NCBI GenBank assembly: GCA_040830705.1
Contig: JBFOME010000007.1
Coordinates: 186,001 to 250,000 of the forward strand
DNA: 64,000 bases
Reading direction: 5' to 3'
DNA from: Ruegeria_C sp040830705
Lineage (GTDB): Bacteria > Pseudomonadota > Alphaproteobacteria > Rhodobacterales > Rhodobacteraceae
Below the pieces are notes generated by a model. It was not told where the DNA came from and searched no databases. It saw only the letters and a program-made list of their open reading frames with translations. This document shows positions 7,345 through 15,948 of this stretch, piece by piece (within the stretch, counting starts at the first letter, position 1; the number at the start of each line of letters is the position of its first letter). The position numbers and the translations under genes are program-made.

Positions 7345-9084
7345 TTACTGCTGCTGCCAGCGGGCAACCAGTTCGTCATAGTTGACGGTCTGGCCCTGCG
7401 GCTTTTCGTTTTCCAGCTTGGCCTTGGGCGAGCCCTCTTTTTCCAGCCAGAACGCAGCGTCCTGAGGTTCGTTCAGGCGCGGGCCACAACCACCGTAGAC
7501 GCCGGCGCTTTCATCCGCAGCCTGCATACGGGCCATGGTGATGTCCATCTCTTCGGCCAGACGATCCATCGCCTCTTGCGGGGTGAAGGCACCCGAGTTC
7601 ACGTCACCGATCTGCTGCCACCAGATCTGGGCCAGCTTCGGATAATCCGGAACGTTGATACCGGTCGGCGACCATGCCACGCGATCAGGCGAGCGATAGA
7701 ACTCGACCAGACCGCCCAGCTTGGGTGCGCGTTCGGTGAACGATTCGTGGTTGACCGAGCTGTCGCGGATAAAGGTCAGACCCACATGGGACTTTTTCAC
7801 ATCAACGGTCTTGGAGGTCACGAACTGAGCATAGAGCCAGGCTGCCTGAGCACGATCCGCAGGGGTCGATTTCAGGAAGGTCCAGGATCCCACATCCTGA
7901 TAGCCAACCTTCTGGCCATCTTCCCAATATGGACCATGCGGGCTGGGAGCCATCCGCCAAAGCGGCGTGCCTTCGTCATCCACGGTGTTGTTGCCTTCGG
8001 ACTTCGGCTTCACCATGTCTGCGGTAAAGGCGGTGTACCAGAAGATCTGCTGCGCCACGTTGCCCTGGCTGAGCGCCGGCAGCGACTGGTAGAAGTCATA
8101 AGACGCCGCACCCGGAGGGGCGTAATTCCGCAGCCATTCGTCCCATTTGCGGATCGCATAGACCGCAGCCGGACCGTTTGCGGCACCGCCGCGCGAGACG
8201 GACGCACCAACCGGGTTACAGGTGCCCGCTTCCATCCGGATGCCCCATTCGTCGACGGGCACGCCGTTTGGCTCGCCCTTGTCGCCGGCACCAGCCATCG
8301 ACAGCCAGGCGTCGGTCATACGCCAGCCCAGGTCAGGCGCGCGCTTGCCATAGTCCATGTGGCCATAGATCGCCACGCCGTCGACTTCTTTCACGTCTTC
8401 GGTGAAGAACTCGGCAATATCCTCATAGGCCGACCAATTGACCGGGACGCCAAGATCATAGCCGTACTTCTCTTTGAACGCGGCCTTGTTGGCTTCATCA
8501 TCAAACCAGTCCTTGCGGAACCAGTATAGGTTCGCGAATTGCTGGTCAGGCAATTGGTACAGCTTGCCATCGGGGCCAGTGGTGAACTGAATGCCCATGA
8601 AGTCATCCAGATCCAGCGTCGGCGAGGTTGTTGCCGCCCAGTCTCCCGCCATCATGTCGGTCAGCGGATAGGCCTGTTGCAGACGCGAGTGGGTTCCGAT
8701 CAGATCACTGTCGTTTACATAGCCGTCATACAGGTTCCGGCTCGTTTGCAGTTGGGTCTGAACCGCCTGAACCACTTCGCCTTCGCCGAGAATCTGGTGA
8801 TTGACCTTGATGCCCGTAATTTCCTCGAAGGCCTTGGCCAGCACCTCGGATTCGTAGCTGTGGGTCGGAATGCCCTCGGACAGGACGTTGATTTCCATTC
8901 CCGAATAGGGCTTCGCCGCTTCAATGAACCACTGCATCTCGGACAGCTGTTCGTCCTTGGACAGGGTCGATGGCTGGAACTCTTCGTCGATCCAGCGTTG
9001 CGCTGCGGCCTCATCGGCCCAAGACGCACTTCCTCCTGCCATGACAGCAGACGCCGCCACAGCGGATAGCAGATACTTCCGCAT
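7345..9084 (-). CDS. glpV: Glycerol ABC transporter substrate-binding protein GlpV-like
   Basis: This 579-residue periplasmic solute-binding protein is longer than ordinary sugar-binding proteins (about 420). It has a clear signal peptide (MRKYLLSAVAASAVMAGGSASWADEAA). The mature part has the family-1 extracellular binding fold, with segments such as LSEGIPTHSYESEVLAKAFE and QFANLYWFRKDWFDDEANKA. The closest family I recall is the glycerol-binding GlpV group. ATG 9084 is preceded by AGGGAGGAG, a strong ribosome site; upstream in-frame starts lack one. It is the first gene of the operon, as expected for a protein needed in excess. Other polyols remain possible substrates. Confidence 0.87.
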   Translation of the reverse strand: MRKYLLSAVAASAVMAGGSASWADEAAAQRWIDEEFQPSTLSKDEQLSEMQWFIEAAKPYSGMEINVLSEGIPTHSYESEVLAKAFEEITGIKVNHQILGEGEVVQAVQTQLQTSRNLYDGYVNDSDLIGTHSRLQQAYPLTDMMAGDWAATTSPTLDLDDFMGIQFTTGPDGKLYQLPDQQFANLYWFRKDWFDDEANKAAFKEKYGYDLGVPVNWSAYEDIAEFFTEDVKEVDGVAIYGHMDYGKRAPDLGWRMTDAWLSMAGAGDKGEPNGVPVDEWGIRMEAGTCNPVGASVSRGGAANGPAAVYAIRKWDEWLRNYAPPGAASYDFYQSLPALSQGNVAQQIFWYTAFTADMVKPKSEGNNTVDDEGTPLWRMAPSPHGPYWEDGQKVGYQDVGSWTFLKSTPADRAQAAWLYAQFVTSKTVDVKKSHVGLTFIRDSSVNHESFTERAPKLGGLVEFYRSPDRVAWSPTGINVPDYPKLAQIWWQQIGDVNSGAFTPQEAMDRLAEEMDITMARMQAADESAGVYGGCGPRLNEPQDAAFWLEKEGSPKAKLENEKPQGQTVNYDELVARWQQQ

Positions 9085-9241
9085 AATTCTCCTCCCTAGA
9101 GATATTATTGTCAGGCCAAGCCCGAACGCGGTTAGCATCCGAAGAGGATAAGCTTTTGTCAAACTAAAAAATTAGTAAATGGCAAAAAGTCACGCAACAC
9201 TATATAAATATTATATATTTTTGATCACCAACGGTCGTGAT
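9085..9241 (-). promoter_or_regulatory. AT-rich promoter region of the glycerol transporter operon
   Basis: The leader upstream of glpV is strikingly AT-rich for this genome, especially 9170-9222. On the minus strand a perfect TTGACA lies at 9162-9157. Directly upstream of it is an inverted repeat ACTAA-AAAA-TTAGT at 9163-9176. A second, wider repeat (ATCAC...GTGAT) spans 9224-9241. These fit a repressor- or activator-controlled promoter. I cannot name the regulator; no DeoR-type glpR lies in the window. The remaining bases up to 9421 contain no gene that I can support. Confidence 0.45.
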
Positions 9242-9421
9242 GCCCTGCGCGAATTCGCGTCAGCAAGCTGCGCGCATCGCGAACGGGGGATCTTGGCAAC
9301 CCTCTTGAACGCCGAAATCTGTAGCAAGAGTTAAATACGTTGGCAGCGCTGCCTGCGACCTTTAGAACATTTGGTGAAACGGGCAGCAGATCCGGGAAAT
9401 GTATCACAGGCGACGCAACTC

Positions 9422-11665
9422 ATGACCAAGCCAGCATCATCCGGCGCCTTGTCGCTCTGCAGCTTGCGGACCCTACAGCGGGGTTCGGTAACGCTCCTGG
9501 ACGCGGTGACCACCCGACCCGGCCAGGCAGAGTTGTTCTTTACCCACGAAACGCCGCTAGACGCCATCGCCGCCGGTCCACGCGCCGAGATCGTCGCGCA
9601 ACGCACATTGGGCGGATCACCTCTGGTCACAGTCAGCTGGTCCGGACCGCTGGAGTTGCTTTTTGCCGGTGCGCAGGTCACGATCACACCCTTGCAGCCC
9701 GAAATCGACCGGTTTGCTGGGCGCGACGTCGCGCTGGCCCTGCGCAATGGCGAACGGGCGGATCTTGTTCTGGAATGGCTGCGCTATCATCATCAGACAC
9801 ATGGCTTGACCGGAGCCGTGATTCTGGACCGCAACGCCCCAGATACTGACCCCTCTTTTGCGCGAGCGCTGGAGGCCGGGATTGCAGCGGGTGATCTGGA
9901 CTGCAAGGTCCTCGTGGTTACGGCTGATCATCCGATGGGACGTTCCGGGATGGCTGCTGAAACCCACCCTTATACCGTGCCGGAAGCGCCGGGAAAGGAC
10001 CGGATGGAGATCCCGCCCTCCGACCCCTGGCATGCGCCATTTGCTGAAGTGATCCTCTATGAATGGGCCCGCACACGCTATCTTGGCCAAGCGCGGGCAG
10101 TGGCAAATTTCGACGTGCACGACCTGCTGACCGATGCGCCGGGCCCAAGCGTTTTTGATCGCGCAGCGGACAGCCCGGCGGGTTATGTCGCGATGGCCGG
10201 GCGGCATTGTTACCCTTGGCGCATTCGAGATGGGGCAAGGCCCGATTTCAGTGATCATGCCTGCGTGCAATTCGACGCGCTACGTTCGCGGCGGCGTTGG
10301 TGCGTGGCGCCCGACAGGCTGGCCGAAGACAACATGTGGCGCGCCATCCGCGTCGGCGGCGCCGCACCAGACCCAGATCAGATGCAACCGTTCTACCGTT
10401 TCATGGCGCTGCGTCATAGGACCAGCGCCGTGTCGCGTATCGTGCCCAAGTCCAGCCTGATTGCGCACCCTCCACTGATCGAGATGTTGGGGCGTCATTT
10501 CGGCACCAAGCCGGTGCTGCCGCCAATCGAGAAGCTGGACGTCAAAACCAGTGGACGGCGTGCCATTGTCACGACGATGAAAAACGAAGGGCCGTTCATT
10601 CTGGAGTGGATCGCTTATCACCGCGCGATCGGAATCGACGATTTTCTCGTCTATACAAACGATTGCAGCGACGGCACCGACACGCTGCTCGACGCCCTGC
10701 AAAAGAAAGGGATCGTACAACACCGCGACAACCCCTTTCGCAGCACCAATATGAAACCGCAGCACGCCGCCCTTGCCGCGGCCGAAGACGAACCGGTAAT
10801 CGCCGAGGCCGAATGGGTCGTCTGCATGGATGTGGACGAATTTATCAACGTCAAATGTGGGGACGGGACGCTGGATGCCCTGTTTGAAGTGCTGGGCAAC
10901 GTCAATCTGGTCTCGATGACGTGGCGGCTGTTTGGAAATGCCGACAGGCATGACTTCACTAACGATTTCGTCACCCGCCAATTCACGAATTGCGCGCCCG
11001 AACTTGCCCGCAAACCGCATCAGGCCTGGGGGTTCAAAACGCTTTACCGCAACAACGGCATCTTCAAGAAGCTGGGTGTTCATCGCCCCAAGGGGCTGAA
11101 GCCGCAGCTTTGGGATCAGATCCGCTGGGTGAACGGTTCGGGCAAGACCATGCCACGCAAGATGTACCGCAACGCCTGGCGGTCGACGATAGACAGCTAC
11201 GGCTATGAACTGGTGCAGCTCAATCACTACGCGGTGCGATCTGCTGAAAGCTTTCTGGTCAAACGCGATCGGGGCCGCGTGAACCATGTCGACCGCGACC
11301 AGGGGCTTTCTTACTGGTTTCGGATGAATAACAACGCCGAAACCGACACCTCGATCCAGCGAATGCTGCCTCGGCTTCAGACCGAGTTCGACGCCCTGAT
11401 GCAAGACCCCGATATCGCCGCTGCCCATCGCGCCGCATTGGCGGCACATCGCGACAAGATCGACGCTTTGAAACAAACGCCAACCTACTCGGACTTCTTC
11501 AAGGACCTCACCAGCGCGCGGATGGAGAAGCTGTCACGCATGCACGCGCATTTTGGGGCGAATGTCTTTCTTCAGGGGCCGGACGCCGTCCCGCAGGAGG
11601 TGTTGGACAAAGATCCAGAGATGCCGTTTTTCTTTTCGGTCAAGAAGGGCGAAGCCGAACACTAG
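9422..11665 (+). CDS. Glycosyltransferase family 2-like protein with two GT halves, first one degenerate
   Basis: The 747-residue protein is soluble, with no membrane anchor. The C-terminal half (from about residue 374) is a PF13704-type glycosyltransferase: AIVTTMKNEGPFILEWIAYH, VYTNDCSDGTD, and the metal-binding DxD at about 470 in VVCMDVDEFIN. The N-terminal half repeats the same plan (LVLEWLRYHHQTHGLTGAVI, then ARAVANFDVHDLL near 230), but the DxD third position is His. It is therefore probably catalytically dead. The same two-half plan occurs in the protein at 12371-14518, where both halves keep DxD. ATG 9422 is used; a TTG at 9371 would add 17 residues. The acceptor is unknown; surface polysaccharide or protein glycosylation is likely. 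Confidence 0.75.
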   Translation: MTKPASSGALSLCSLRTLQRGSVTLLDAVTTRPGQAELFFTHETPLDAIAAGPRAEIVAQRTLGGSPLVTVSWSGPLELLFAGAQVTITPLQPEIDRFAGRDVALALRNGERADLVLEWLRYHHQTHGLTGAVILDRNAPDTDPSFARALEAGIAAGDLDCKVLVVTADHPMGRSGMAAETHPYTVPEAPGKDRMEIPPSDPWHAPFAEVILYEWARTRYLGQARAVANFDVHDLLTDAPGPSVFDRAADSPAGYVAMAGRHCYPWRIRDGARPDFSDHACVQFDALRSRRRWCVAPDRLAEDNMWRAIRVGGAAPDPDQMQPFYRFMALRHRTSAVSRIVPKSSLIAHPPLIEMLGRHFGTKPVLPPIEKLDVKTSGRRAIVTTMKNEGPFILEWIAYHRAIGIDDFLVYTNDCSDGTDTLLDALQKKGIVQHRDNPFRSTNMKPQHAALAAAEDEPVIAEAEWVVCMDVDEFINVKCGDGTLDALFEVLGNVNLVSMTWRLFGNADRHDFTNDFVTRQFTNCAPELARKPHQAWGFKTLYRNNGIFKKLGVHRPKGLKPQLWDQIRWVNGSGKTMPRKMYRNAWRSTIDSYGYELVQLNHYAVRSAESFLVKRDRGRVNHVDRDQGLSYWFRMNNNAETDTSIQRMLPRLQTEFDALMQDPDIAAAHRAALAAHRDKIDALKQTPTYSDFFKDLTSARMEKLSRMHAHFGANVFLQGPDAVPQEVLDKDPEMPFFFSVKKGEAEH

Positions 11666-11699
11666 GCGCGCCGGGTCGGATTATGCACCGGCCCGCGAC

Positions 11700-12332
11700 T
11701 TATGCCAGAATGCGGATCGCCGCCTGCATCTGCGAAAAGGCGATGTATTCGTATTGGTCGCGGTCCAGTTCTTCGGTCAACGCCTTGTATTCGCCCGCCT
11801 CCCAGAAAGGGTAGCCGATCAACTCGTCAAACAGAACGATCGTACCTTTCCTGAAGCGTGACTTCGCCAGACTCAGGATGGTTTTGGCGGGGGAGTATGT
11901 GTCGGTATCGATATGCAGATACGCAATCTCGCCCTGCTCCCTTTCGAAGAATGGCGGCAGCGTGTCCTCAACCCATCCTTTGGTCAGAATCACGTTGCTT
12001 TCCACCTCGGGCAGTTGGCCCTTCAGATCGAAGGCCCCTTCGCCAAGATCGACCCCGACCCAACTTTCCGACAGCCCTTCGAAACTGTCAAACCCATGCA
12101 GCGTCCGCTTCGAATGAAACCGGGCCATCGCGTTGATCGAACGGCCTTTCCACACACCGCACTCCATCATCAGACCAGCATCAGGTATCTGCGTCGCCAG
12201 CCAGGGCCAGAGCCGCTGTTTCTTTGGAAAGATCAGTGATGTCGCGCCCTGCGCTTCGATGAACTCCGAAGATCGGGACGCGGCCCGGTGGTGCAGATGG
12301 TCAATCGGATTCTTGGACAGGCCAGTCTCCAT
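11700..12332 (-). CDS. Class I SAM-dependent methyltransferase, TylF-like
   Basis: The 210-residue protein resembles TylF/macrocin O-methyltransferase-type enzymes. It has a SAM-binding start MMECGVWKGRSINAMARF, an acidic loop LHGFDSFEGL, the segment YLHIDTDTYSPAKTIL that would carry metal ligands, and VLFDELIGYPFWEAGEYKAL. Such enzymes methylate sugars or small molecules. It lies between two glycosyltransferase-like genes, 34 bp from the stop of the first and 38 bp downstream of the second on the same strand. A role in methylating a sugar that those enzymes transfer is the natural inference. The AAAGGAG just before ATG 12332 supports the start. Confidence 0.78.
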   Translation of the reverse strand: METGLSKNPIDHLHHRAASRSSEFIEAQGATSLIFPKKQRLWPWLATQIPDAGLMMECGVWKGRSINAMARFHSKRTLHGFDSFEGLSESWVGVDLGEGAFDLKGQLPEVESNVILTKGWVEDTLPPFFEREQGEIAYLHIDTDTYSPAKTILSLAKSRFRKGTIVLFDELIGYPFWEAGEYKALTEELDRDQYEYIAFSQMQAAIRILA

Positions 12333-12370
12333 TGCCGGCTCCTTTCATGACGGGTTGAAAATGGGCGGTT

Positions 12371-14518
12371 TCACTCTGCGACAACAGGTGCGCCGGATCC
12401 GAGGATTTGTGACCGCAACGCCTCATACTCCGGTTGCGCGCGCAGTTCGATGATCCGTTGCCGATGCCACTCTGTCGAAGCTTCCAGCAATTCGGACAGC
12501 TTGCTATCGCGGGCGATACGCGCCATTTCTGACAGCGTTGGCTCGATCCAGCGCGCGATGCTGGTATCTTTCTGACCGCCCTGGTTCATCTTGGTCCAAT
12601 ACTCCATCCCCATCACTTCGCGGAAATGGTTCACGCGGCCCCGGTCCCGCTTCACCAGATAGCTGTCCACCGACCGCGTCGCATAGTGGTTGATCTGCGC
12701 CACAGGGTAGGAAAAGTGCATCCTTGGCCGGGTACAGGTCTTGGGGTCGACGCTGCCGCCATCGGGGGTAAGCCAGCGTATCTTCGCAAAATCTTCGGGC
12801 TCATGCACCGGGCCATGCGTCCCGAACCGCGTGATCTCGGGTCGTGGGCGGAACAGAGATTTGACAAAGCGCCTTTCCTGCCCGCCGTTTTCAACCGGCA
12901 ATTCCGCGTCGGTGTAATCCTCAATCACCAGATTGTCGGAAAAATCGACCCGTGCATTGTTCGAGAACAAACGCCAGGTGACAGGGATCACATCCGCCTC
13001 GGGCACAGCATCAAGCAGGTCATCCAGTTTGCCGTCGCCGATTTTGATGTTCAGGAATTCATCCACATCCGACACCAGAATCCAATCGGCCCGTTTGGTT
13101 GCCGGATGGTCGAAGGCGTACTTCAAAGCGCTTTTTTGTGGGCCGCGGCGGAGAACCTTGTTTCGCTCATGGGTAAGCAGACCCAGTTCCGCCATGCGGT
13201 CAAGGATCAGGTCGGTGCCGTCGGAACAGTCGTTCGTATAGACAAGAAACTGCTCGAATCCGATGGCCCGGTGATAGGCAACCCATTCGAGGATGTAGGG
13301 CCCCTCATTCTTCATCGCCGTGATCAGCAGCGGCGTTTGGGCGCGGCTACTGTCGGGCTGTTCAGCCTCGGGCGCAGCGCGTGCCGGGGTTTTTGGCACC
13401 GCCCCAAAAACGCGGCTCATTGTCTCGGTCAGGCGCGGCTCGACTTCCAGCAGTTCGGTGTCGAAATCTTCGCGGTTATAGTCCCAGTTGTTGGTGATCC
13501 GGCGAAAATGCCAGAACCCGAAATCCGGATCGGTGGGATCGCGGCGCGAGATGATCCGGTGGGTCAGCCACGGGCGCCCCTTGAGCGGCCCCTGCGGCGC
13601 AACGCAATATTTGCGGTTCACCTTCGGTTTGCCATCGCGGCGGATGAACTTGTGATCGCTGTGTCGGATCAGCGTGCCGTCCGTGGGCGGATCAGCAAAG
13701 GCCCAGCGCCCGTCGACGCGCACATAGCCCTGTTCGGACGCCACCGTCGCATCGAAGATCGACGCGCCCAAATGGGAATAGACCAGTTCATCAATGTCAA
13801 CGTTCAGTACCGCACGAGCCCGGGACAGCAGGCGCCGACGCCCAAGCTCGACCATGGTCATATGCAGGAATTTGGAGTTGAAGTTGGTGTTCCCGGCCCC
13901 GCCCGGGCCAAAGGGGAACCAGGCCCGCACCACAGCTGACGCCTCAATCCCATCGACAGAGGCCAGCGCGTCTTTCAGCGCGTCCATCGAATAGTCGGTC
14001 GAGTGGTTGTCATAGATCACGACCGCATTGGCGCCGTGTTCCTTGACGTAATAACTCAGCCAGTCGCTGATCCAGTCCAGCTTGTTGTCTTTGGAGATCG
14101 CATAGACGGCATTCTTGTCAGCAAACACATCCGTGTGCACCGCGTTCACCGCTACCGAACCCGAGAACAGCTCATGGGTAAAGGCCAAATTCGCGGGGGC
14201 ATCGGACGGGGACTGGAACCTGATCGTGTTGCCGCGGGACAGCGCGTCGATGGCCTTGATCTGCACCTCGGTTCCGTCAACCGAAAACCGGGCTTGTTCT
14301 ACCAGACGGCGAAAATTCAGCAGCGCCGGGCAGATCAGGATGATCTCGCCCGCATCACGGTCGAAATAACAATCATAGATCAGCGTATGAAAATCATACC
14401 TGTTGTCGTAGTTGGGATCGCGCTCTTCGATCACGCCGACACGGTCGCGGTAATGCGAAGGGTGTTGTCCGTCAAAAGTGAATGACGAAAGCGCTAGGTC
14501 TAAGGTTTGCCTGTTCAT
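12371..14518 (-). CDS. Double-domain glycosyltransferase family 2-like protein
   Basis: This 715-residue protein holds two glycosyltransferase-like halves. The first has DWISDWLSYYVKEHGANAVV at about 148, VIYDNHSTDYSMD at about 167 and a DxD in VLNVDIDELV at 241-244. The second has LLITAMKNEGPYILEWVAYH from about 397, VYTNDCSDGTD at about 426 and a DxD in VSDVDEFLN at 484-487. It closely resembles the 747-residue protein at 9422, sharing SYLVKRDRGRVNH near the end, but both DxD motifs are intact here. It could add two sugars or act processively; this is inference. The gene runs toward the methyltransferase gene, which follows 38 bp downstream. Confidence 0.78.
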   Translation of the reverse strand: MNRQTLDLALSSFTFDGQHPSHYRDRVGVIEERDPNYDNRYDFHTLIYDCYFDRDAGEIILICPALLNFRRLVEQARFSVDGTEVQIKAIDALSRGNTIRFQSPSDAPANLAFTHELFSGSVAVNAVHTDVFADKNAVYAISKDNKLDWISDWLSYYVKEHGANAVVIYDNHSTDYSMDALKDALASVDGIEASAVVRAWFPFGPGGAGNTNFNSKFLHMTMVELGRRRLLSRARAVLNVDIDELVYSHLGASIFDATVASEQGYVRVDGRWAFADPPTDGTLIRHSDHKFIRRDGKPKVNRKYCVAPQGPLKGRPWLTHRIISRRDPTDPDFGFWHFRRITNNWDYNREDFDTELLEVEPRLTETMSRVFGAVPKTPARAAPEAEQPDSSRAQTPLLITAMKNEGPYILEWVAYHRAIGFEQFLVYTNDCSDGTDLILDRMAELGLLTHERNKVLRRGPQKSALKYAFDHPATKRADWILVSDVDEFLNIKIGDGKLDDLLDAVPEADVIPVTWRLFSNNARVDFSDNLVIEDYTDAELPVENGGQERRFVKSLFRPRPEITRFGTHGPVHEPEDFAKIRWLTPDGGSVDPKTCTRPRMHFSYPVAQINHYATRSVDSYLVKRDRGRVNHFREVMGMEYWTKMNQGGQKDTSIARWIEPTLSEMARIARDSKLSELLEASTEWHRQRIIELRAQPEYEALRSQILGSGAPVVAE

Positions 14519-14725
14519 CGCCCGTGTTTCTTCTTTGAAAAGCTGCCCCTGTTGTCCGGGCGTTGTGCAAAAGGCTAAGTCAATTCCGGGGGCAATGCAA
14601 AAGTTATGTGTATACTCCTATTGCAGACTTACGACCTGGATAGCCAGAGCCGGTGCCTGAGACACGGGTGTTGAAAAGCCGTTAAGTTTGGCGCAGGGTC
14701 GGAAAAAATTTGGAGGAGACGTATT

Positions 14726-15838
14726 ATGCGCACCCGTGCTGCGGTGGCCGTTGAGGCCGGAAAACCACTTGAAATCATGGATGTGAACCTGGACGGCCCA
14801 AAGGCAGGCGAAGTGCTGGTCGAGATCAAGGCGACCGGCATTTGTCACACCGATGAATTCACGCTGTCCGGCGCCGACCCCGAAGGGCTGTTCCCGGCCA
14901 TTCTGGGCCATGAGGGTGCCGGTGTCGTGCTTGAGGTCGGCTCAGGTGTGACCAGCCTGAAACCCGGCGATCACGTGATCCCGCTTTACACGCCGGAATG
15001 CCGCGAATGCGAATACTGCCTGAACCCCAAGACCAACCTGTGTCAGGCGATCCGCGAGACCCAGGGACGTGGGGTCATGCCCGATGGAACCTCGCGCTTT
15101 TCGATGCTCGATGGCACTCCGATTCTGCACTACATGGGCTGTTCGACCTTCTCTAATCACACAGTGCTGCCAGAAGTCGCGCTGGCCAAAGTGCGCGAGG
15201 ACGCGCCGTTCGACAAGATCTGTTACATCGGCTGCGGCGTGACGACCGGTATCGGAGCCGTGATCAACACCGCCAAGGTGGAAATCGGCAGCCGCGCAAT
15301 CGTGTTTGGGCTGGGCGGCATCGGACTGAATGTCATTCAGGGTCTGCGTCTGGCCGGCGCCGATCAGATCGTTGGTGTCGACCTGAACCCCGACAAGGTG
15401 CCGATGGCGCAAAGATTCGGAATGACCGATTTCGTTAACCCGACCGAAGTCGAGGGCGACCTGGTCGCGCATCTGGTTGATCTGACCAAGGGCGGGGCGG
15501 ATTACACCTTCGACGCCACGGGCAATGTGGGCGTGATGCGCGCGGCTCTGGAGGCCGCACATAAAGGCTGGGGTGAATCGATCATCATCGGCGTGGCCCC
15601 AGCAGGTGCCGAGATCAGCACCCGGCCATTCCAACTGGTCACCGGCCGCAGCTGGCGCGGCACCGCCTTCGGCGGGGCGCGTGGCCGCACCGACGTGCCC
15701 AAGATCGTCGACTGGTACATGGATGGAAAGATCGAGATTGACCCGATGATCACCCATACGATGCCGCTGGAAGACATCAACAAGGGGTTCGACCTGATGC
15801 ATGCGGGCGAGAGTATTCGTTCGGTGGTCATTTACTGA
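14726..15838 (+). CDS. adhC: S-(hydroxymethyl)glutathione dehydrogenase / class III alcohol dehydrogenase
   Basis: This 370-residue zinc alcohol dehydrogenase oxidises S-hydroxymethylglutathione, the adduct of formaldehyde and glutathione, to S-formylglutathione with NAD. The catalytic-zinc segments are ATGICHTDEF and LGHEGAGVV. The structural-zinc lobe is PECRECEYCLNPKTNLC, and the NAD-binding glycine motif is FGLGGIGLNV. The length matches class III ADH. GGAGGAG precedes the ATG. The next step of the pathway, S-formylglutathione hydrolase, is encoded 3.6 kb downstream at 19424, with five unrelated genes between. The 207 bp upstream should carry its promoter, but I cannot pick unambiguous boxes. 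Confidence 0.95.
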   Translation: MRTRAAVAVEAGKPLEIMDVNLDGPKAGEVLVEIKATGICHTDEFTLSGADPEGLFPAILGHEGAGVVLEVGSGVTSLKPGDHVIPLYTPECRECEYCLNPKTNLCQAIRETQGRGVMPDGTSRFSMLDGTPILHYMGCSTFSNHTVLPEVALAKVREDAPFDKICYIGCGVTTGIGAVINTAKVEIGSRAIVFGLGGIGLNVIQGLRLAGADQIVGVDLNPDKVPMAQRFGMTDFVNPTEVEGDLVAHLVDLTKGGADYTFDATGNVGVMRAALEAAHKGWGESIIIGVAPAGAEISTRPFQLVTGRSWRGTAFGGARGRTDVPKIVDWYMDGKIEIDPMITHTMPLEDINKGFDLMHAGESIRSVVIY

Positions 15839-15948
15839 GAACCGCGCAGCTATTTGGAACTCAGGGCCGGGCGGCGTTGTTGTCCGGCCATCTTGTTGCC
15901 ACTTTCATTTTACAGCCTGTTTCCAAATTGATAGATGCGAGCTCCCTT

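Noticed and set aside
6871..8529. A 552-codon open frame on the plus strand opposite glpV and glpS
   Set aside because: It is antisense to well-supported genes, has no ribosome site or family motif, and such mirror frames are expected in GC-rich codon usage.
9196..9222. The AT island as a replication origin
   Set aside because: It lacks DnaA-box clusters and neighbouring replication genes; it lies at the glpV promoter, which explains it better.
9371..9421. A TTG start adding 17 residues to the 747-residue glycosyltransferase
   Set aside because: The added residues show no conserved feature and there is no clear ribosome site; ATG 9422 is simpler, though its ribosome site is also weak.
11665..11700. 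A hairpin between the glycosyltransferase and methyltransferase genes as terminator
   Set aside because: The stem is 7 bp with one G-T mismatch and is not followed by a T-run on either strand.
12626..13939. A 437-codon open frame opposite the 715-residue glycosyltransferase
   Set aside because: No recognisable domain, composition of a shadow frame, and the opposite strand has clear glycosyltransferase motifs.
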